A stretch of DNA of 64,000 nt, taken from positions 85,524-149,523 of the forward strand of contig CAVQBL010000002.1 of the NCBI GenBank assembly GCA_963710715.1. Reading direction: 5' to 3'. Shown here piece after piece: positions 28,561-36,897 of the stretch; within the stretch, counting starts at the first letter, position 1, and every line of letters starts with the position of its first letter. The notes beneath the pieces are model-generated. The model was not told the DNA's origin. It made no database searches and worked only from the letters and a program-made list of their open reading frames with translations. Both the position numbers and the translations under genes were made by a program. The stretch is from CAVQBL01 sp963710715. Its GTDB lineage: Bacteria > Pseudomonadota > Gammaproteobacteria > DSM-16500.

Positions 28561-29262
28561 TCACTCTAAAAATCGATTTTTAATAGCGGGTAATTTCAAT
28601 GCTAGTGAAATTAATTCAACTCGCGATTCACAATTTAACTTTTGTTTGATAGCGTCGATATAATGTTCTACCGTGCGCGGTGATAGCGATAATTCTTTTG
28701 CGATTTGCTTCATAGCCATCCCTTTGACTAAATAATATAAACAATCTAGCTGCCGCTGTGTTAATTCATTATTGGGAATAGATGAAAAAAATGATAAATT
28801 GATTTCTGTTATTGATCTCGCATCCAAACAAGAAGATTTTCCTTTATAAATAATTATTGATATTGCTGTTGTCCCAATTATTTTTTTATACTTTCCTTGT
28901 AAAGGTATTTTTTGGCTGATTGCTTTTACAAAAGTACCATTTAATAGCATTGCTGATTCAAAAAAAATCATCCCTTTTTCTGTTGCGAAAACTATATCGT
29001 CATTTTTTCTAATTAATTTTGCTTCATCATTAAAAAGATCATAATCAGAATAACCTGATAAATCGTCGCCACATTGAAATCCTACCTCTTGTGCAAAATA
29101 ATCGTTAGCACTAATAAATTTTCCTTCTCTATTTTTTTGGCTAATATAACAAGGAAAATTATTGATGCAGTTAATATCCGAATTGTTCGTGCCTTTTAAA
29201 ATATCTAGAGAAAACATGTTGACTATACCATCAATTAAGAAAATAGGTTTTAATACTTCCAT
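28561..29262 (-). CDS. PAS-LuxR transcriptional regulator
   Basis: 233 residues. A PAS-like sensor (about 30-145; CYISQKNREGKFISANDYFA, DLSGYSDYDLF) is followed by a LuxR helix-turn-helix (about 165-225; LTQRQLDCLYYLVKGMAMKQ, LSLSPRTVEHYIDAIKQKL). The DNA-binding half is close to that of the neighbouring regulator, so these are probably duplicated genes. The layout is like LuxR solos that sense intracellular ligands. The ligand is unknown. Confidence 0.87.
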   Translation of the reverse strand: MEVLKPIFLIDGIVNMFSLDILKGTNNSDINCINNFPCYISQKNREGKFISANDYFAQEVGFQCGDDLSGYSDYDLFNDEAKLIRKNDDIVFATEKGMIFFESAMLLNGTFVKAISQKIPLQGKYKKIIGTTAISIIIYKGKSSCLDARSITEINLSFFSSIPNNELTQRQLDCLYYLVKGMAMKQIAKELSLSPRTVEHYIDAIKQKLNCESRVELISLALKLPAIKNRFLE

Positions 29263-29310
29263 TGAGCGTGCTTAGATAAGCGTAGTAAATTATACCCCTA
29301 CTTGAGGGTT

Positions 29311-29419
29311 ATTAACAATGCCAGAAGGAAAAGCCATGGTTTAGCCGAATAGCCTCGCCGATCGTCATTTTGCCACGGCCAGCTATACCCATGAGCAGGG
29401 TGATATTATTTTTTAGCAT
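29311..29419 (-). pseudogene. P-loop NTPase or kinase relic
   Basis: 36 codons read MLKNNITLLMGIAGRGKMTI then GEAI. This is a degenerate Walker A (GxxGxGKxT) start, like small kinases or AAA_33 proteins, but the frame dies at once. A remnant only. Confidence 0.4.
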
Positions 29420-29732
29420 TTTTACACAACGGGATTAACTGTTGCTAATGATCTTTTAAGGAAAAAAGATTACGAACTTAATTGGCATGAACATGCACTT
29501 CCGTTTATGCAAAATGATAATGAAATAATTTACACAGCAAAACATAAAACATTTATTGAATACGCCATTACTTAATGGTATGACGTTAAAACAGATTGCA
29601 AAAAAATTAAATCTTTCTCCGCGAACCGTTGAACATCATTTAGAATATATTAAAATAAAACTGGAATGTAAATTAGTATTCTCGGGATTACCTCAACTAA
29701 CAATCCTCAGATATACTTCCACAATTAAATGA
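29420..29732 (+). pseudogene. Dead PAS-LuxR regulator
   Basis: Plus-strand frame 29420-29575 reads like a PAS core (LTVANDLLRKKDYELNWHEH, YTAKHKTFIEYAI). The next frame from 29574 gives a LuxR helix-turn-helix (NGMTLKQIAKKLNLSPRTVE then HHLEYIKIKLECK). The linker and the first DNA-binding helix are missing and the end is scrambled. It is a third, decayed paralogue of the two LuxR genes nearby, on the opposite strand. Confidence 0.7.
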
Positions 29733-29839
29733 ATATTATGCAGTTGTGTGTCTTAATGCTGACAATAGCAAAGATGCGCCTTCACTTTTTAATACAGGAA
29801 TTCTTTTAAAAAAATTGGGAGATGCATTATTTGAAATAA

Positions 29840-29877
29840 GGGTATCAGGCAGAATCGTCCGCAAATGCAACATAAAA
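29840..29877 (+). repeat. Solo Tn3-type end, GGGTA class, copy 1
   Basis: Begins GGGTATCAGGCAGAATCGTC and closes with CAACATAA. It matches the terminal repeats of the 180-bp TIME at 41.3 kb and resembles known Tn3-family ends in layout. The 29704-29898 frame reads through it (ILPQLNEYYAVVCLNADNS, then ALFEIRVSGRIVRKC), so it probably abuts another gene fragment that I cannot name. Confidence 0.55.
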
Positions 29878-30226
29878 GGACCGCTCAACTTGTGCTAAGG
29901 TGCTTATTGTTTGAATCCACGGTTAGCACGACAATTTAATTTGTAATAGTAATATTTATCACAAATAGAATTATTGTCTCATTGTCACAACAATTCCATT
30001 CCGCTTTGTTTGATTTTAAGGAAAATAGCTAATATATCGTGGAGAATAGAATCACGTTACGCTTTTTCGGGGTCTTCCTATAGATATCCTAATGGGTTAT
30101 TTTCCGGGGATTTTTTATTATAGAAATTAAACAATTCTTGAACTGAGCTGCTGTAATTGCAGAACTCATGCTTTTTTTAAAACTGATTGTTTATCGTCAG
30201 CAAGTTGTGTAGTTGATGATGTAGAT

Positions 30227-30264
30227 AGGGTACCAGCAAGATTCGTCCGTAAATGCAACACAAG
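30227..30264 (+). repeat. Solo Tn3-type end, GGGTA class, copy 2
   Basis: Contains GGGTACCAGCAAGATTCGTC and closes CAACACAAG, 38 bases counting the A before the GGG. It lies in the same orientation as the copy 387 bp upstream. The 29878-30226 space between them holds no recognisable gene. Confidence 0.55.
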
Positions 30265-30266
30265 AG

Positions 30267-30405
30267 TTACCTTATAATAATTTTTCCTGATTCTATAACT
30301 TCATATACTTGTCCAAGTACTCCTCTTCTGCCTTTTACAGTGACTACTGTATCAATCAAATGATTCTTGAGGCTAGGATATTGAGTAGAAAAATTGCCTG
30401 GATAT
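30267..30405 (-). pseudogene. Unidentified C-terminal gene fragment
   Basis: The minus strand is open for about 45 codons ending at TAA (30267-30269) and reads FSTQYPSLKNHLIDTVVTVK, GRRGVLGQVYEVIESGKIII. The beta-rich end resembles small DUF4926-like domains but is too short to assign. It overlaps the spurious first residues of the thiolase reading on the other strand. Confidence 0.35.
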
Positions 30406-30416
30406 TAAACACTATG

Positions 30417-31133
30417 GGTCGTATTGAGTTTATCAATCAAATAAACATTATCCTTGAATATGGGTTTAGTCGTGCTGAGCAAGATCAATACGCAACACAC
30501 TCACGGGAACGCGCACTGAAAGCAATCAAAGAAAAAAGTTTTGCCGCTGAAATTGTTCCTGTCGTAATCAACACAAAACAAGGACAAGTTATCATTGATA
30601 CCGATGAACATCCTGGCAGTGTAAAAATTGAAAAAATCTCACAACTGCCACCTGCTTTTGTTAAAGAAGGAACAGTGACCGCAGCCAACTCAAGTTCTAT
30701 TGCAGATGGTGCAGCCGCTTTGGTTTTAATGCGTTTAAGTACGGCAAAAAAACACGGTATTAAACCGCTTGCGCGTATTATTAATCACAGCAGTCATGCA
30801 AAAGCACCCAACCAATTTACTACTGCCCCTATTGAAGCCATACGCAAGTTACTTAAAAAAATTCACTGGTCCGTTGATCAAGTTGATTTGTTTGAAATTA
30901 ATGAAGCATTTGCCGTGGTTGCTATGGCTGCCATGCGCGATTTAAAAATTCCGCATGAAAAAATAAATATTCACGGTAGTGGCTGCGCATTAGGCCATCC
31001 TATTGGTGCAACCGGTGCACGCATTATTGTGACACTGATAGCAGCATTACAAAAATATAATCTAAAACGCGGTGTAGCTGCTTTATGCATTGGTGGCGGT
31101 GAAGCTACCGCAATTGCGGTTGAACTTTGTTAA
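30417..31133 (+). pseudogene. Thiolase, C-terminal two thirds only
   Basis: About 238 residues aligned with acetyl-CoA C-acyltransferases from GFSRAEQDQYATHSRERAL onward: AANSSSIADGAAALVLM, EINEAFAVV, HGSGCALGHPIGATGARI and the final CIGGGEA. The His and second Cys of the active site are present. The first ~150 residues, with the nucleophile Cys that takes the acyl group, are missing. It cannot be an active thiolase alone. Residues encoded before 30417 are unrelated. Confidence 0.85.
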
Positions 31134-31134
31134 C

Positions 31135-31161
31135 CCTCGCTAAATAGAATGCCTAGCGAGG
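31135..31161. terminator. Hairpin after the thiolase relic
   Basis: An 8-bp stem, CCTCGCTA and TAGCGAGG, with an 11-nt loop, immediately after the thiolase stop. There is no T run, so termination is only possible. Confidence 0.45.
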
Positions 31162-31205
31162 ATTAGCAAATAGAAAATTATTTAACTTAGCATCTTGCGG
31201 GGTCT

Positions 31206-31598
31206 TTAAAAAAAAAACAACAGACGTTGATTAAGACCCATACTAAATTGCCCAGTTGAAACAGCGAATATAACGCCATACTTTATATTAAATGTCAGAT
31301 TAGCAATCTGTGTCCCTGTACAAGAAGCCGTATCGTATACCTCGACCACACACTGACTGGGGTTGTGTGCACATGCTTTCTTAAAATTTGCTTCAGAGAT
31401 AACTTTTATTGAATGTCCATTAACAACGCCAAATTCTTCTGAGCAAACGTAATGATTAGTCTGAATCTTAAAAGATAAATCATTCTTTGAGCCGTTGCTA
31501 ATTATTAAATCATCTGCGCCGCTAGCTAATGTTGAAAGCCCCAGAAATCCTGTCCCCATTACGCATAGAAATAATAATTTTAATTTTTTAAATTTCAT
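31206..31598 (-). CDS. Small secreted protein with signal peptide
   Basis: 130 residues. A clear N-terminal signal peptide (KKLKLLFLCVMGTGFLGLS, cleavage probably after LASGA) is followed by ~100 residues with three or four cysteines (CSEEFG, CAHNPSQC, ASCTGTQ), suggesting disulfides in the periplasm or outside the cell. The segment DDLIISNGSKNDLSFKI looks like the first strand of a beta-sandwich. A GAGGAG Shine-Dalgarno lies 6 nt before the ATG. The function is unknown. Confidence 0.7.
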   Translation of the reverse strand: MKFKKLKLLFLCVMGTGFLGLSTLASGADDLIISNGSKNDLSFKIQTNHYVCSEEFGVVNGHSIKVISEANFKKACAHNPSQCVVEVYDTASCTGTQIANLTFNIKYGVIFAVSTGQFSMGLNQRLLFFF

Positions 31599-31686
31599 AT
31601 TGAATCTCCTCTTGTTTTGGCAAAAATCAAAACAAATATTTTATATTACCTGACATGCGATGCCAAGCTCTGCGAGAAAGCAATTT

Positions 31687-31857
31687 TTATACCTGGCCCA
31701 TTGTGAAGGAAAGTGCGGCCAGCCGCCAAGCGTGCTCTATAAAAAATTCTGGCACTGATTCCAATAATTTTTGGAATTTATCAGGATTATGTTTTAAATT
31801 AATGACGGTATAATTTAGCTGATTAAAAGCAATTTCAAATTGTTTTTGAATACCCAT
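31687..31857 (-). CDS. Short unknown protein ending in the dispersed repeat
   Basis: 56 residues from ATG 31857 (five more from 31872). The first ~40 look protein-like (FEIAFNQLNYTVINLKHN, FQKLLESVPEFFIEHA). The last ~15 (WRLAALSFTMGQV) are encoded by a copy of the dispersed repeat at 31693-31733. It may be a truncated gene that gained a new tail. No family recognised. Confidence 0.35.
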   Translation of the reverse strand: MGIQKQFEIAFNQLNYTVINLKHNPDKFQKLLESVPEFFIEHAWRLAALSFTMGQV

Positions 31858-32088
31858 TATGGCTCCAATCAAGCGTTATAACTAAATTTTAATGCAAATT
31901 AATAAACTGCGGAAGCAGGAAGCTAAACAAGATATTCACCCCGTGCCGGGATTCGTTATTAATTCGGGCATAAGCTTTCGATCAATGTAAAAATACTCGT
32001 CTCTAAAACAAGATGCTTATGCCCGCTAACAGCCCTTTCCCGATTACTTGAAATACTATCATCTAAAAACAATCCAATCATACAATGT

Positions 32089-32562
32089 TTATTGATTGTT
32101 CTTAATTGTCTTAAAACTAAAAATAATCATTGCATATGGATCAGGGTTTTCTGGTGTCGTTAATTCTTCTTCTGTTTTAAAAACTTCAGTAAATTCACCA
32201 TCTGTAAAATCATTAATAGTTTTACGCCAAAATTTTGTAGCCCCTACATTTTCAGGCATTACTGAAACTGACCATTTTCCTATAAAGTTAGAAAAAATTT
32301 CTGTAGCAATTTGCGCACCAATACCATGGTTTTGAAATTTAGCTAAGATAAAAAATTCACCCATATTCCAGTCTACTTTTTCAATTAAATGCATTTTATC
32401 TAATAAAACAAACCCGGCTAATTCATTATCAATTCTAACAAGAAAGGCGCATTCACCCGACGTTTCAAAGTAATGTTTGAAATCTATACATTCAAATAAC
32501 CCTGTTTCAGGGCATTCCCATCCCATATATTGAGTTCTATCATAAACGTAAAACCGCGCCAT
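32089..32562 (-). pseudogene. GNAT passenger gene, second copy, start removed by IS3
   Basis: The protein is identical to the C-terminal 157 residues of the GNAT at 14610. The IS3 element sits after the second codon of the original frame, so the ribosome site and ATG are now on the far side of the insertion. A shorter protein from the internal ATG at 32562 would lack the first 24 residues and has no good Shine-Dalgarno. Confidence 0.85.
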
Positions 32563-32691
32563 ATTTTGTATAGTTGGATAGTCATCTAAAGTAGCTGGTA
32601 TTAATTTTGGTTTAAGATCTTTCGCAATTATGATCTGACCCGGGTTTAGTAGACACCAAATTTGATAAACTTAACCATCAAAGGAGGTGTT

Positions 32692-32979
32692 ATGAGTAAG
32701 CAGCAAACGGAAGAGTTCAAGCAAGAAGCAGTTCGCCTAGCCACCACATCTGCGCAACCTATCGCAAAAACCGCACGAGACTTAGGAATCAAAGAAGGCA
32801 CGTTGTACAACTGGGTAAGTCTTGCTAAAAATAGTGCGCCAAGCATTTCAAATGATCAAGGTAATCAAGTAAATCTCATCGAAGAGTTAAATCGTCTGCG
32901 TAAGGAAAACGCCCGCTTGAAGGAGGAGCGGGAAATACTAAAAAAAGCCGCCGCGTTCTTTGCGAAAGAATCGAAGTAA
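32692..32979 (+). CDS. IS3-family transposase OrfA
   Basis: 95 residues from ATG 32692, with an AAAGGAGG Shine-Dalgarno. It has a helix-turn-helix (QEAVRLATTSAQPIAKTARD, LGIKEGTLYNWV) and a C-terminal leucine-zipper helix (EELNRLRKENARLKEEREIL). It binds the element ends. A run of seven A (32940-32946) near its 3' end sits in the right frame for -1 slippage into OrfB. Confidence 0.92.
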   Translation: MSKQQTEEFKQEAVRLATTSAQPIAKTARDLGIKEGTLYNWVSLAKNSAPSISNDQGNQVNLIEELNRLRKENARLKEEREILKKAAAFFAKESK

Positions 32980-32984
32980 AATTT

Positions 32985-33839
32985 ATGTTTATTCAAAAAA
33001 ACCGTCATGCATTTCGAATGCAAACGATGTGTGAAATATTAGAGGTTTCACGCGCTGGGTTCTATGCATGGCGTAACCGACCTGAGAGTACTCATAAACG
33101 TGAAGATAAACGTCTTATAGAGCTTGTCAAAGCAAGCTTTAAGGAGAGTCGAGATACGTATGGCTATAGACGTGTCTACAAAGATTTGCGGGCACAAGGG
33201 GAGCGCTGCAGTAAACATCGGATAGCTCGATTAATGCGACAAAATGAAATTCACCCAAAAACACGGAGGAAATTTAAAATGACGACGGATTCAAATCACG
33301 ATAAGCCAATTTACGATAATTTGTTGCGGCAGCAATTTAATGCGGCGGCTCCAAATCAGCGCTGGGTTAGCGATATAACGTATATTTCAACGGTTGAAGG
33401 TTGGTTATATCTGGCTGTCATTATGGATCTCTATTCGCGACGAATTGTTGGATGGTCCATGTCTCATCGCATGCAGGAGTCATTAGTGATTGACGCGATG
33501 AGAATGGCGCTGTTTCGACGTAGAGTAAAATCAAGCCTTCTGTTGCACTCAGATAGAGGAAGCCAGTATGCTTCTGATAATTTCCAACAATTACTTCGCG
33601 AACACGGCATCAGTTGTAGCATGAGTCGTAAAGGAAATTGTTGGGATAATGCAGCAATGGAAAGTTTTTTTCATTCATTAAAAACAGAATGTGTTTATCA
33701 CGAAAGATTGCAAACACGTGATGATGCTAAAAAAACTATTTTCGATTACATTGAAGTGTTTTATAATCAGCGACGAAGACATTCATTTTTGAATTATCTT
33801 TCGCCTGCAGAGCATGAAAAATTAATGTGTAATATTTAG
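32985..33839 (+). CDS. IS3-family transposase OrfB (DDE integrase)
   Basis: 284 residues from ATG 32985. The frame is open further upstream to the slippery A7 at 32940, so the active form should be an OrfAB fusion made by -1 frameshifting. The DDE triad is present: RWVSDITYI (Asp), LLHSDRGSQYAS (Asp) and CWDNAAMESFFHSLKTE (Glu). An HTH_21 segment (YGYRRVYKDLRAQGERCS) precedes it. Confidence 0.93.
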   Translation: MFIQKNRHAFRMQTMCEILEVSRAGFYAWRNRPESTHKREDKRLIELVKASFKESRDTYGYRRVYKDLRAQGERCSKHRIARLMRQNEIHPKTRRKFKMTTDSNHDKPIYDNLLRQQFNAAAPNQRWVSDITYISTVEGWLYLAVIMDLYSRRIVGWSMSHRMQESLVIDAMRMALFRRRVKSSLLLHSDRGSQYASDNFQQLLREHGISCSMSRKGNCWDNAAMESFFHSLKTECVYHERLQTRDDAKKTIFDYIEVFYNQRRRHSFLNYLSPAEHEKLMCNI

Positions 33840-34074
33840 AGAATCGTGTCTACTGAACTTGGGGCAGATCATTATCATTATTTTTCCTTTAATCTTTTAT
33901 GTTAAATAACTCATATATAATTTAATCACTGGCTTTAACTAATTCTCGTTTTCTATTATTGGTTCCAACTGCATAAGCGGTTCAAAAGTTTCGTAGACCA
34001 ATTTCCCTCCATTATGGTCTTACATATATTGTGTCATATATTGTTGATAATTTGTTCAGTTTTTGAGATAATTT

Positions 34075-34102
34075 CTCGTATTATTAGCATGAATAATACG
34101 AG
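34075..34102 (+). promoter_or_regulatory. Perfect 11-bp inverted repeat covering the ribosome site of the ankyrin gene
   Basis: CTCGTATTATT, a 6-nt loop, then AATAATACGAG. The right arm contains the GAGG Shine-Dalgarno of the gene that starts at 34109. As RNA it would form an 11-bp hairpin that hides the ribosome site; as DNA it could be an operator. Confidence 0.6.
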
Positions 34103-34108
34103 GATCAA

Positions 34109-36202
34109 ATGAACTTACTCCACTTAGCAATTCGCAATAATAATTTAGATTTATTCAATGAATCACTAAAATCAGTCCTGCATGACAATGGAATCGATGA
34201 AAGAGAGCCTCATTCTGGCTTAACACCTCTGCAATTAGCAGTATTTTTGGGTCGATTTGACATGGCTATCCAATTACTTATTCGTGGTGCTAATCCCAAC
34301 ATACGAGTAAATAACGACGAAGGTCATTATTTGTTATATCAGGCTGTAGGAGTAAGAGAATGTGGAGACTTATTCTCTAGTTTACTTCGCGTGTCAGCGG
34401 GGATAGATGAAACGCATCAACGCTTATGTAACAGTGTTAACCTAGAAGTACTTCATGTTTTATTTTTTTCTGCTCTAGCCAATAACCAAGATGATTATGC
34501 ACTTCGCATGTTAAACGAAACATTGCCTTCTTTAGATCTTGATTTACAAACTGAAATTATCAGAAATTTAACTGGTGCACTTTATTATTCAGTCCAGAAA
34601 AACAAAATTAATATAGCTTCATGCTTAGTGAATTTAGGGGTACGCAAAATAGATGATAATTTACCTAATCTTGGAGTAACTTTAGTGAGTCAGTTACCGC
34701 AAGTTGAATCAAAAGAAGAAATATCTAATAAAATAACGTTATCTACCGCACTAAATACAAAAAACTATATTGCTATGGCTAGTAAAATATTGGATAAAAA
34801 GTCCGAAGACGATTTGCCAATTAATTCTACTTATCTTCCATGGATAATGATGAGAAGGACAGATATCTATAGTTACGTGAGTAGATTAATACGAAATGAA
34901 CGGTGGGACGCGCTAAAAGAAACTTTAGGTGCGGGATATACGTTAGATAGCTATATGTACCAATTGGTTACTCGTGACCGAAAAGAGGAACTCTTTTTAT
35001 TAGATAAATTAAAAAAATTCACGGGTTTTGAAAAGGTATTTTTTCACAAATTACGTAATACATTTTTGTTGGCTATTTGTGACAATTTGCGTGTTAATGA
35101 GCAAGTGTTAGATATATTATTAAAATCAAGATGGCCAGAAGCCCAGGAAGCGAAAGTAGAAATGAATGCTGAGGCAAAATTAAAAATATTAGAAGAACAT
35201 TTAATAAATCTTGGTGCAAGTTCCATTGCACTTAACAAATTTAATATTATCAAAATTGATTTTTCTCATAACAATCTCAATGAAAAAAATCTACTTCTTG
35301 GACAACCCGCATTGGTTCTTTGGCGGATTACTGATTTTTTATCCCAACAGGATATTTATTGTAATTTTGCACCAACTGCGAGACGTTTTGCAGTTTTGGC
35401 TGCACAAGGGAAATTAGCAAGTTTTCCGTTACCATGGGAGCGCTATAGCGATGTTAAAAAGAGAGTAGTTAAGATTGATAATGCGATTAATGAGCTAGAA
35501 ACATTTAACAAAAGAAGTTTTAAAAAATATTTTTGTTTTAATGATGCCCCACCGTTACAATGCAATACTCCTATCAACGCTCTATCTTGGCTTACTGGAT
35601 CTAGTACTGGTGTTGGAAATATAATTGCTGGCTGTTACAGTTGTGAGAAAGGCTGTATCTTATCATGTTGGCTTTCTACTAACCTTGGGGTACCTTTGGC
35701 TGTATTAGGAATAGGGGGAGTGGGTTATACAATAAAATATCGTTATTGTGGCTCAAATCTTCCTGGACGAACTCCAGACGAAATGCTTGAAGTGCAGAGA
35801 ATTGTTTATAATAACAGTTTAGAATGTTTACCCGCTGCTATTCGCCATAGAATTACTGATACCAAAGAGCTTATTCGGGCACTGAAAGAAGAGAAAAATC
35901 GTTTATGTCTCAGTGATGAAAAAGCAAAGCAAGCTGTAAAAAATCCAAAGAAACAAGAAGAAAAAGAAAGCGAAGGTGACTCATATGTAAGGTCTGAAAT
36001 AAATTCTGGTCCCTCTTTTTGGAACGACTCAAAAGATGATGTTTTAAAACCTTTGTTATCTAATCAATCTTTAGAGGTTATCTCATCATCGGAAACAAAA
36101 CATGTGAACACAAGTTTGACAGAAATTAGGGTTGGCTTTAATCCTAATAATGGGCAAACTATTGTGATGCATAATTTTGATGTAAATATACCTCGTGTGT
36201 GA
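34109..36202 (+). CDS. Ankyrin-repeat protein with C-terminal membrane hairpin
   Basis: 697 residues. The N-terminal ankyrin repeats are clear (MNLLHLAIRNNNLDLFNESL, GLTPLQLAVFLGRFDMAIQL, LIRGANPNIRV); others to about 210 are degenerate. The middle ~300 residues are helical, without a known family. A Gly- and Cys-rich hydrophobic pair (about 505-545; CILSCWLSTNLGVPLAVLGI) could be a membrane hairpin. The tail is charged and then Ser/Asn-rich. This layout suits a host-directed effector anchored to a membrane, but no secretion signal was demonstrated. The ribosome site is inside an 11-bp hairpin. Confidence 0.7.
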   Translation: MNLLHLAIRNNNLDLFNESLKSVLHDNGIDEREPHSGLTPLQLAVFLGRFDMAIQLLIRGANPNIRVNNDEGHYLLYQAVGVRECGDLFSSLLRVSAGIDETHQRLCNSVNLEVLHVLFFSALANNQDDYALRMLNETLPSLDLDLQTEIIRNLTGALYYSVQKNKINIASCLVNLGVRKIDDNLPNLGVTLVSQLPQVESKEEISNKITLSTALNTKNYIAMASKILDKKSEDDLPINSTYLPWIMMRRTDIYSYVSRLIRNERWDALKETLGAGYTLDSYMYQLVTRDRKEELFLLDKLKKFTGFEKVFFHKLRNTFLLAICDNLRVNEQVLDILLKSRWPEAQEAKVEMNAEAKLKILEEHLINLGASSIALNKFNIIKIDFSHNNLNEKNLLLGQPALVLWRITDFLSQQDIYCNFAPTARRFAVLAAQGKLASFPLPWERYSDVKKRVVKIDNAINELETFNKRSFKKYFCFNDAPPLQCNTPINALSWLTGSSTGVGNIIAGCYSCEKGCILSCWLSTNLGVPLAVLGIGGVGYTIKYRYCGSNLPGRTPDEMLEVQRIVYNNSLECLPAAIRHRITDTKELIRALKEEKNRLCLSDEKAKQAVKNPKKQEEKESEGDSYVRSEINSGPSFWNDSKDDVLKPLLSNQSLEVISSSETKHVNTSLTEIRVGFNPNNGQTIVMHNFDVNIPRV

Positions 36203-36209
36203 GTAGACC

Positions 36210-36227
36210 CACCGAATTACTTCGGTG
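36210..36227 (+). terminator. Hairpin after the ankyrin gene
   Basis: CACCGAA and TTCGGTG pair around a 4-nt loop, 8 bp after the stop codon. It is followed by GAGCCTCTTAG, not a T run, so it is an imperfect terminator candidate. Confidence 0.5.
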
Positions 36228-36259
36228 AGCCTCTTAGAGCCGCATCGTGCCCAATTTAG

Positions 36260-36360
36260 GCATTGAGCTCCTGATAGATCTGAGGTGGATAGCCTCGTTC
36301 GCTATAAACCGGAATAGGTGTTACAACTCCCCCATAAGTTAGGTTGCATCCGGATTAATA
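36260..36360 (-). pseudogene. Short possible lipoprotein relic
   Basis: The minus strand reads SGCNLTYGGVVTPIPVYSER then GYPPQIYQELNA and a stop (36260-36262), with a stop just upstream of SGC. The SGC would suit the end of a lipobox whose signal peptide has been lost or is out of frame. Very short and uncertain. Confidence 0.25.
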
Positions 36361-36392
36361 CACCTAAGATCCAAAACTTTTAATCCTTGATA

Positions 36393-36897
36393 CTACATTG
36401 CCTGGATCAGTTTTTTCATTTTCGCAGGCTGCTCAACAAACGAATCTAATAAATCTTTTAGTAGACCATCTAATGTTTCTGTCATTATTAGAAAATCCGC
36501 ATTAAATTGCTGTTGCTTGGTGCCCAGCTTCCATTTCTTTTACTTGCTCGATGATCTCATCCTTGAATCGAATACTTTGAAGGGACAGATTATCCAACAA
36601 TATAAAATCAATGCGGTCTTGCCAGTTCAGAGCAAGCTGTTTTATTTCACAGCCGTCTTTAATGAGCGATTGTATGGAGCTTGCAAATAAATTTTGTTCT
36701 TGGCAGCGAATGACGCGACCCTGATGGTTTGCATCTTGCAACACACAGGATTTTTCAATCGAAAAAGATGATGCATGATTTTTCTGAGTTAACCATGATG
36801 TCATAATGGCGGAAAGTTTTTTAATTTGGAAAGAATCAATAGTGTCACCGAAAGATTTTTTGAAGAGCGATATAAACTGTTCGGTTTTTTTTGGCAT
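36393..36897 (-). pseudogene. rdgC: rdgC, C-terminal half with a frameshift
   Basis: The frame from ATG 36897 gives 131 residues that match the central and C-terminal part of RdgC (IKKLSAIMTSWLT, GCEIKQLALNWQDRIDFILL, LSLQSIRFKDEI) up to about 36515. One base out of frame it continues QQFNADFLIMTETLDGLLKD, then LLDSFVEQPAKMKKLIQAM and a stop at 36393. RdgC is a ring-shaped DNA-binding protein that modulates RecA. The first ~170 residues are missing, lost next to the IS1380-type element, so the gene is dead. Confidence 0.75.

Larger units (their letters stand above)
32631..33871 (+). mobile_element. IS3-family insertion sequence, complete
   Basis: 1241 bp. The ends TGATCTGACCCGGGTTTAGT and the inverse of CTACTGAACTTGGGGCAGATCA form ~26-bp imperfect inverted repeats (about 22 of 26) of the IS3 type. 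The flanks carry a 3-bp target duplication, TTA, proved by comparison with the uninterrupted copy at 14614-14616. Two overlapping-frame genes are inside. Everything needed for transposition looks intact. Confidence 0.92.
31937..33960 (-). mobile_element. Inverted partial copy of the Tn3 transposon right end, split by IS3
   Basis: Starts with the 38-bp Tn3 end (31937-31974), then the GNAT gene and the last codons of tnpR, ending abruptly at 33960. Without the IS3 element it is 780 bp, like 14528-15307, in reverse orientation. No tnpA or res remains, so it is a truncated second copy, perhaps from replicative transposition followed by deletion. Confidence 0.85.
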
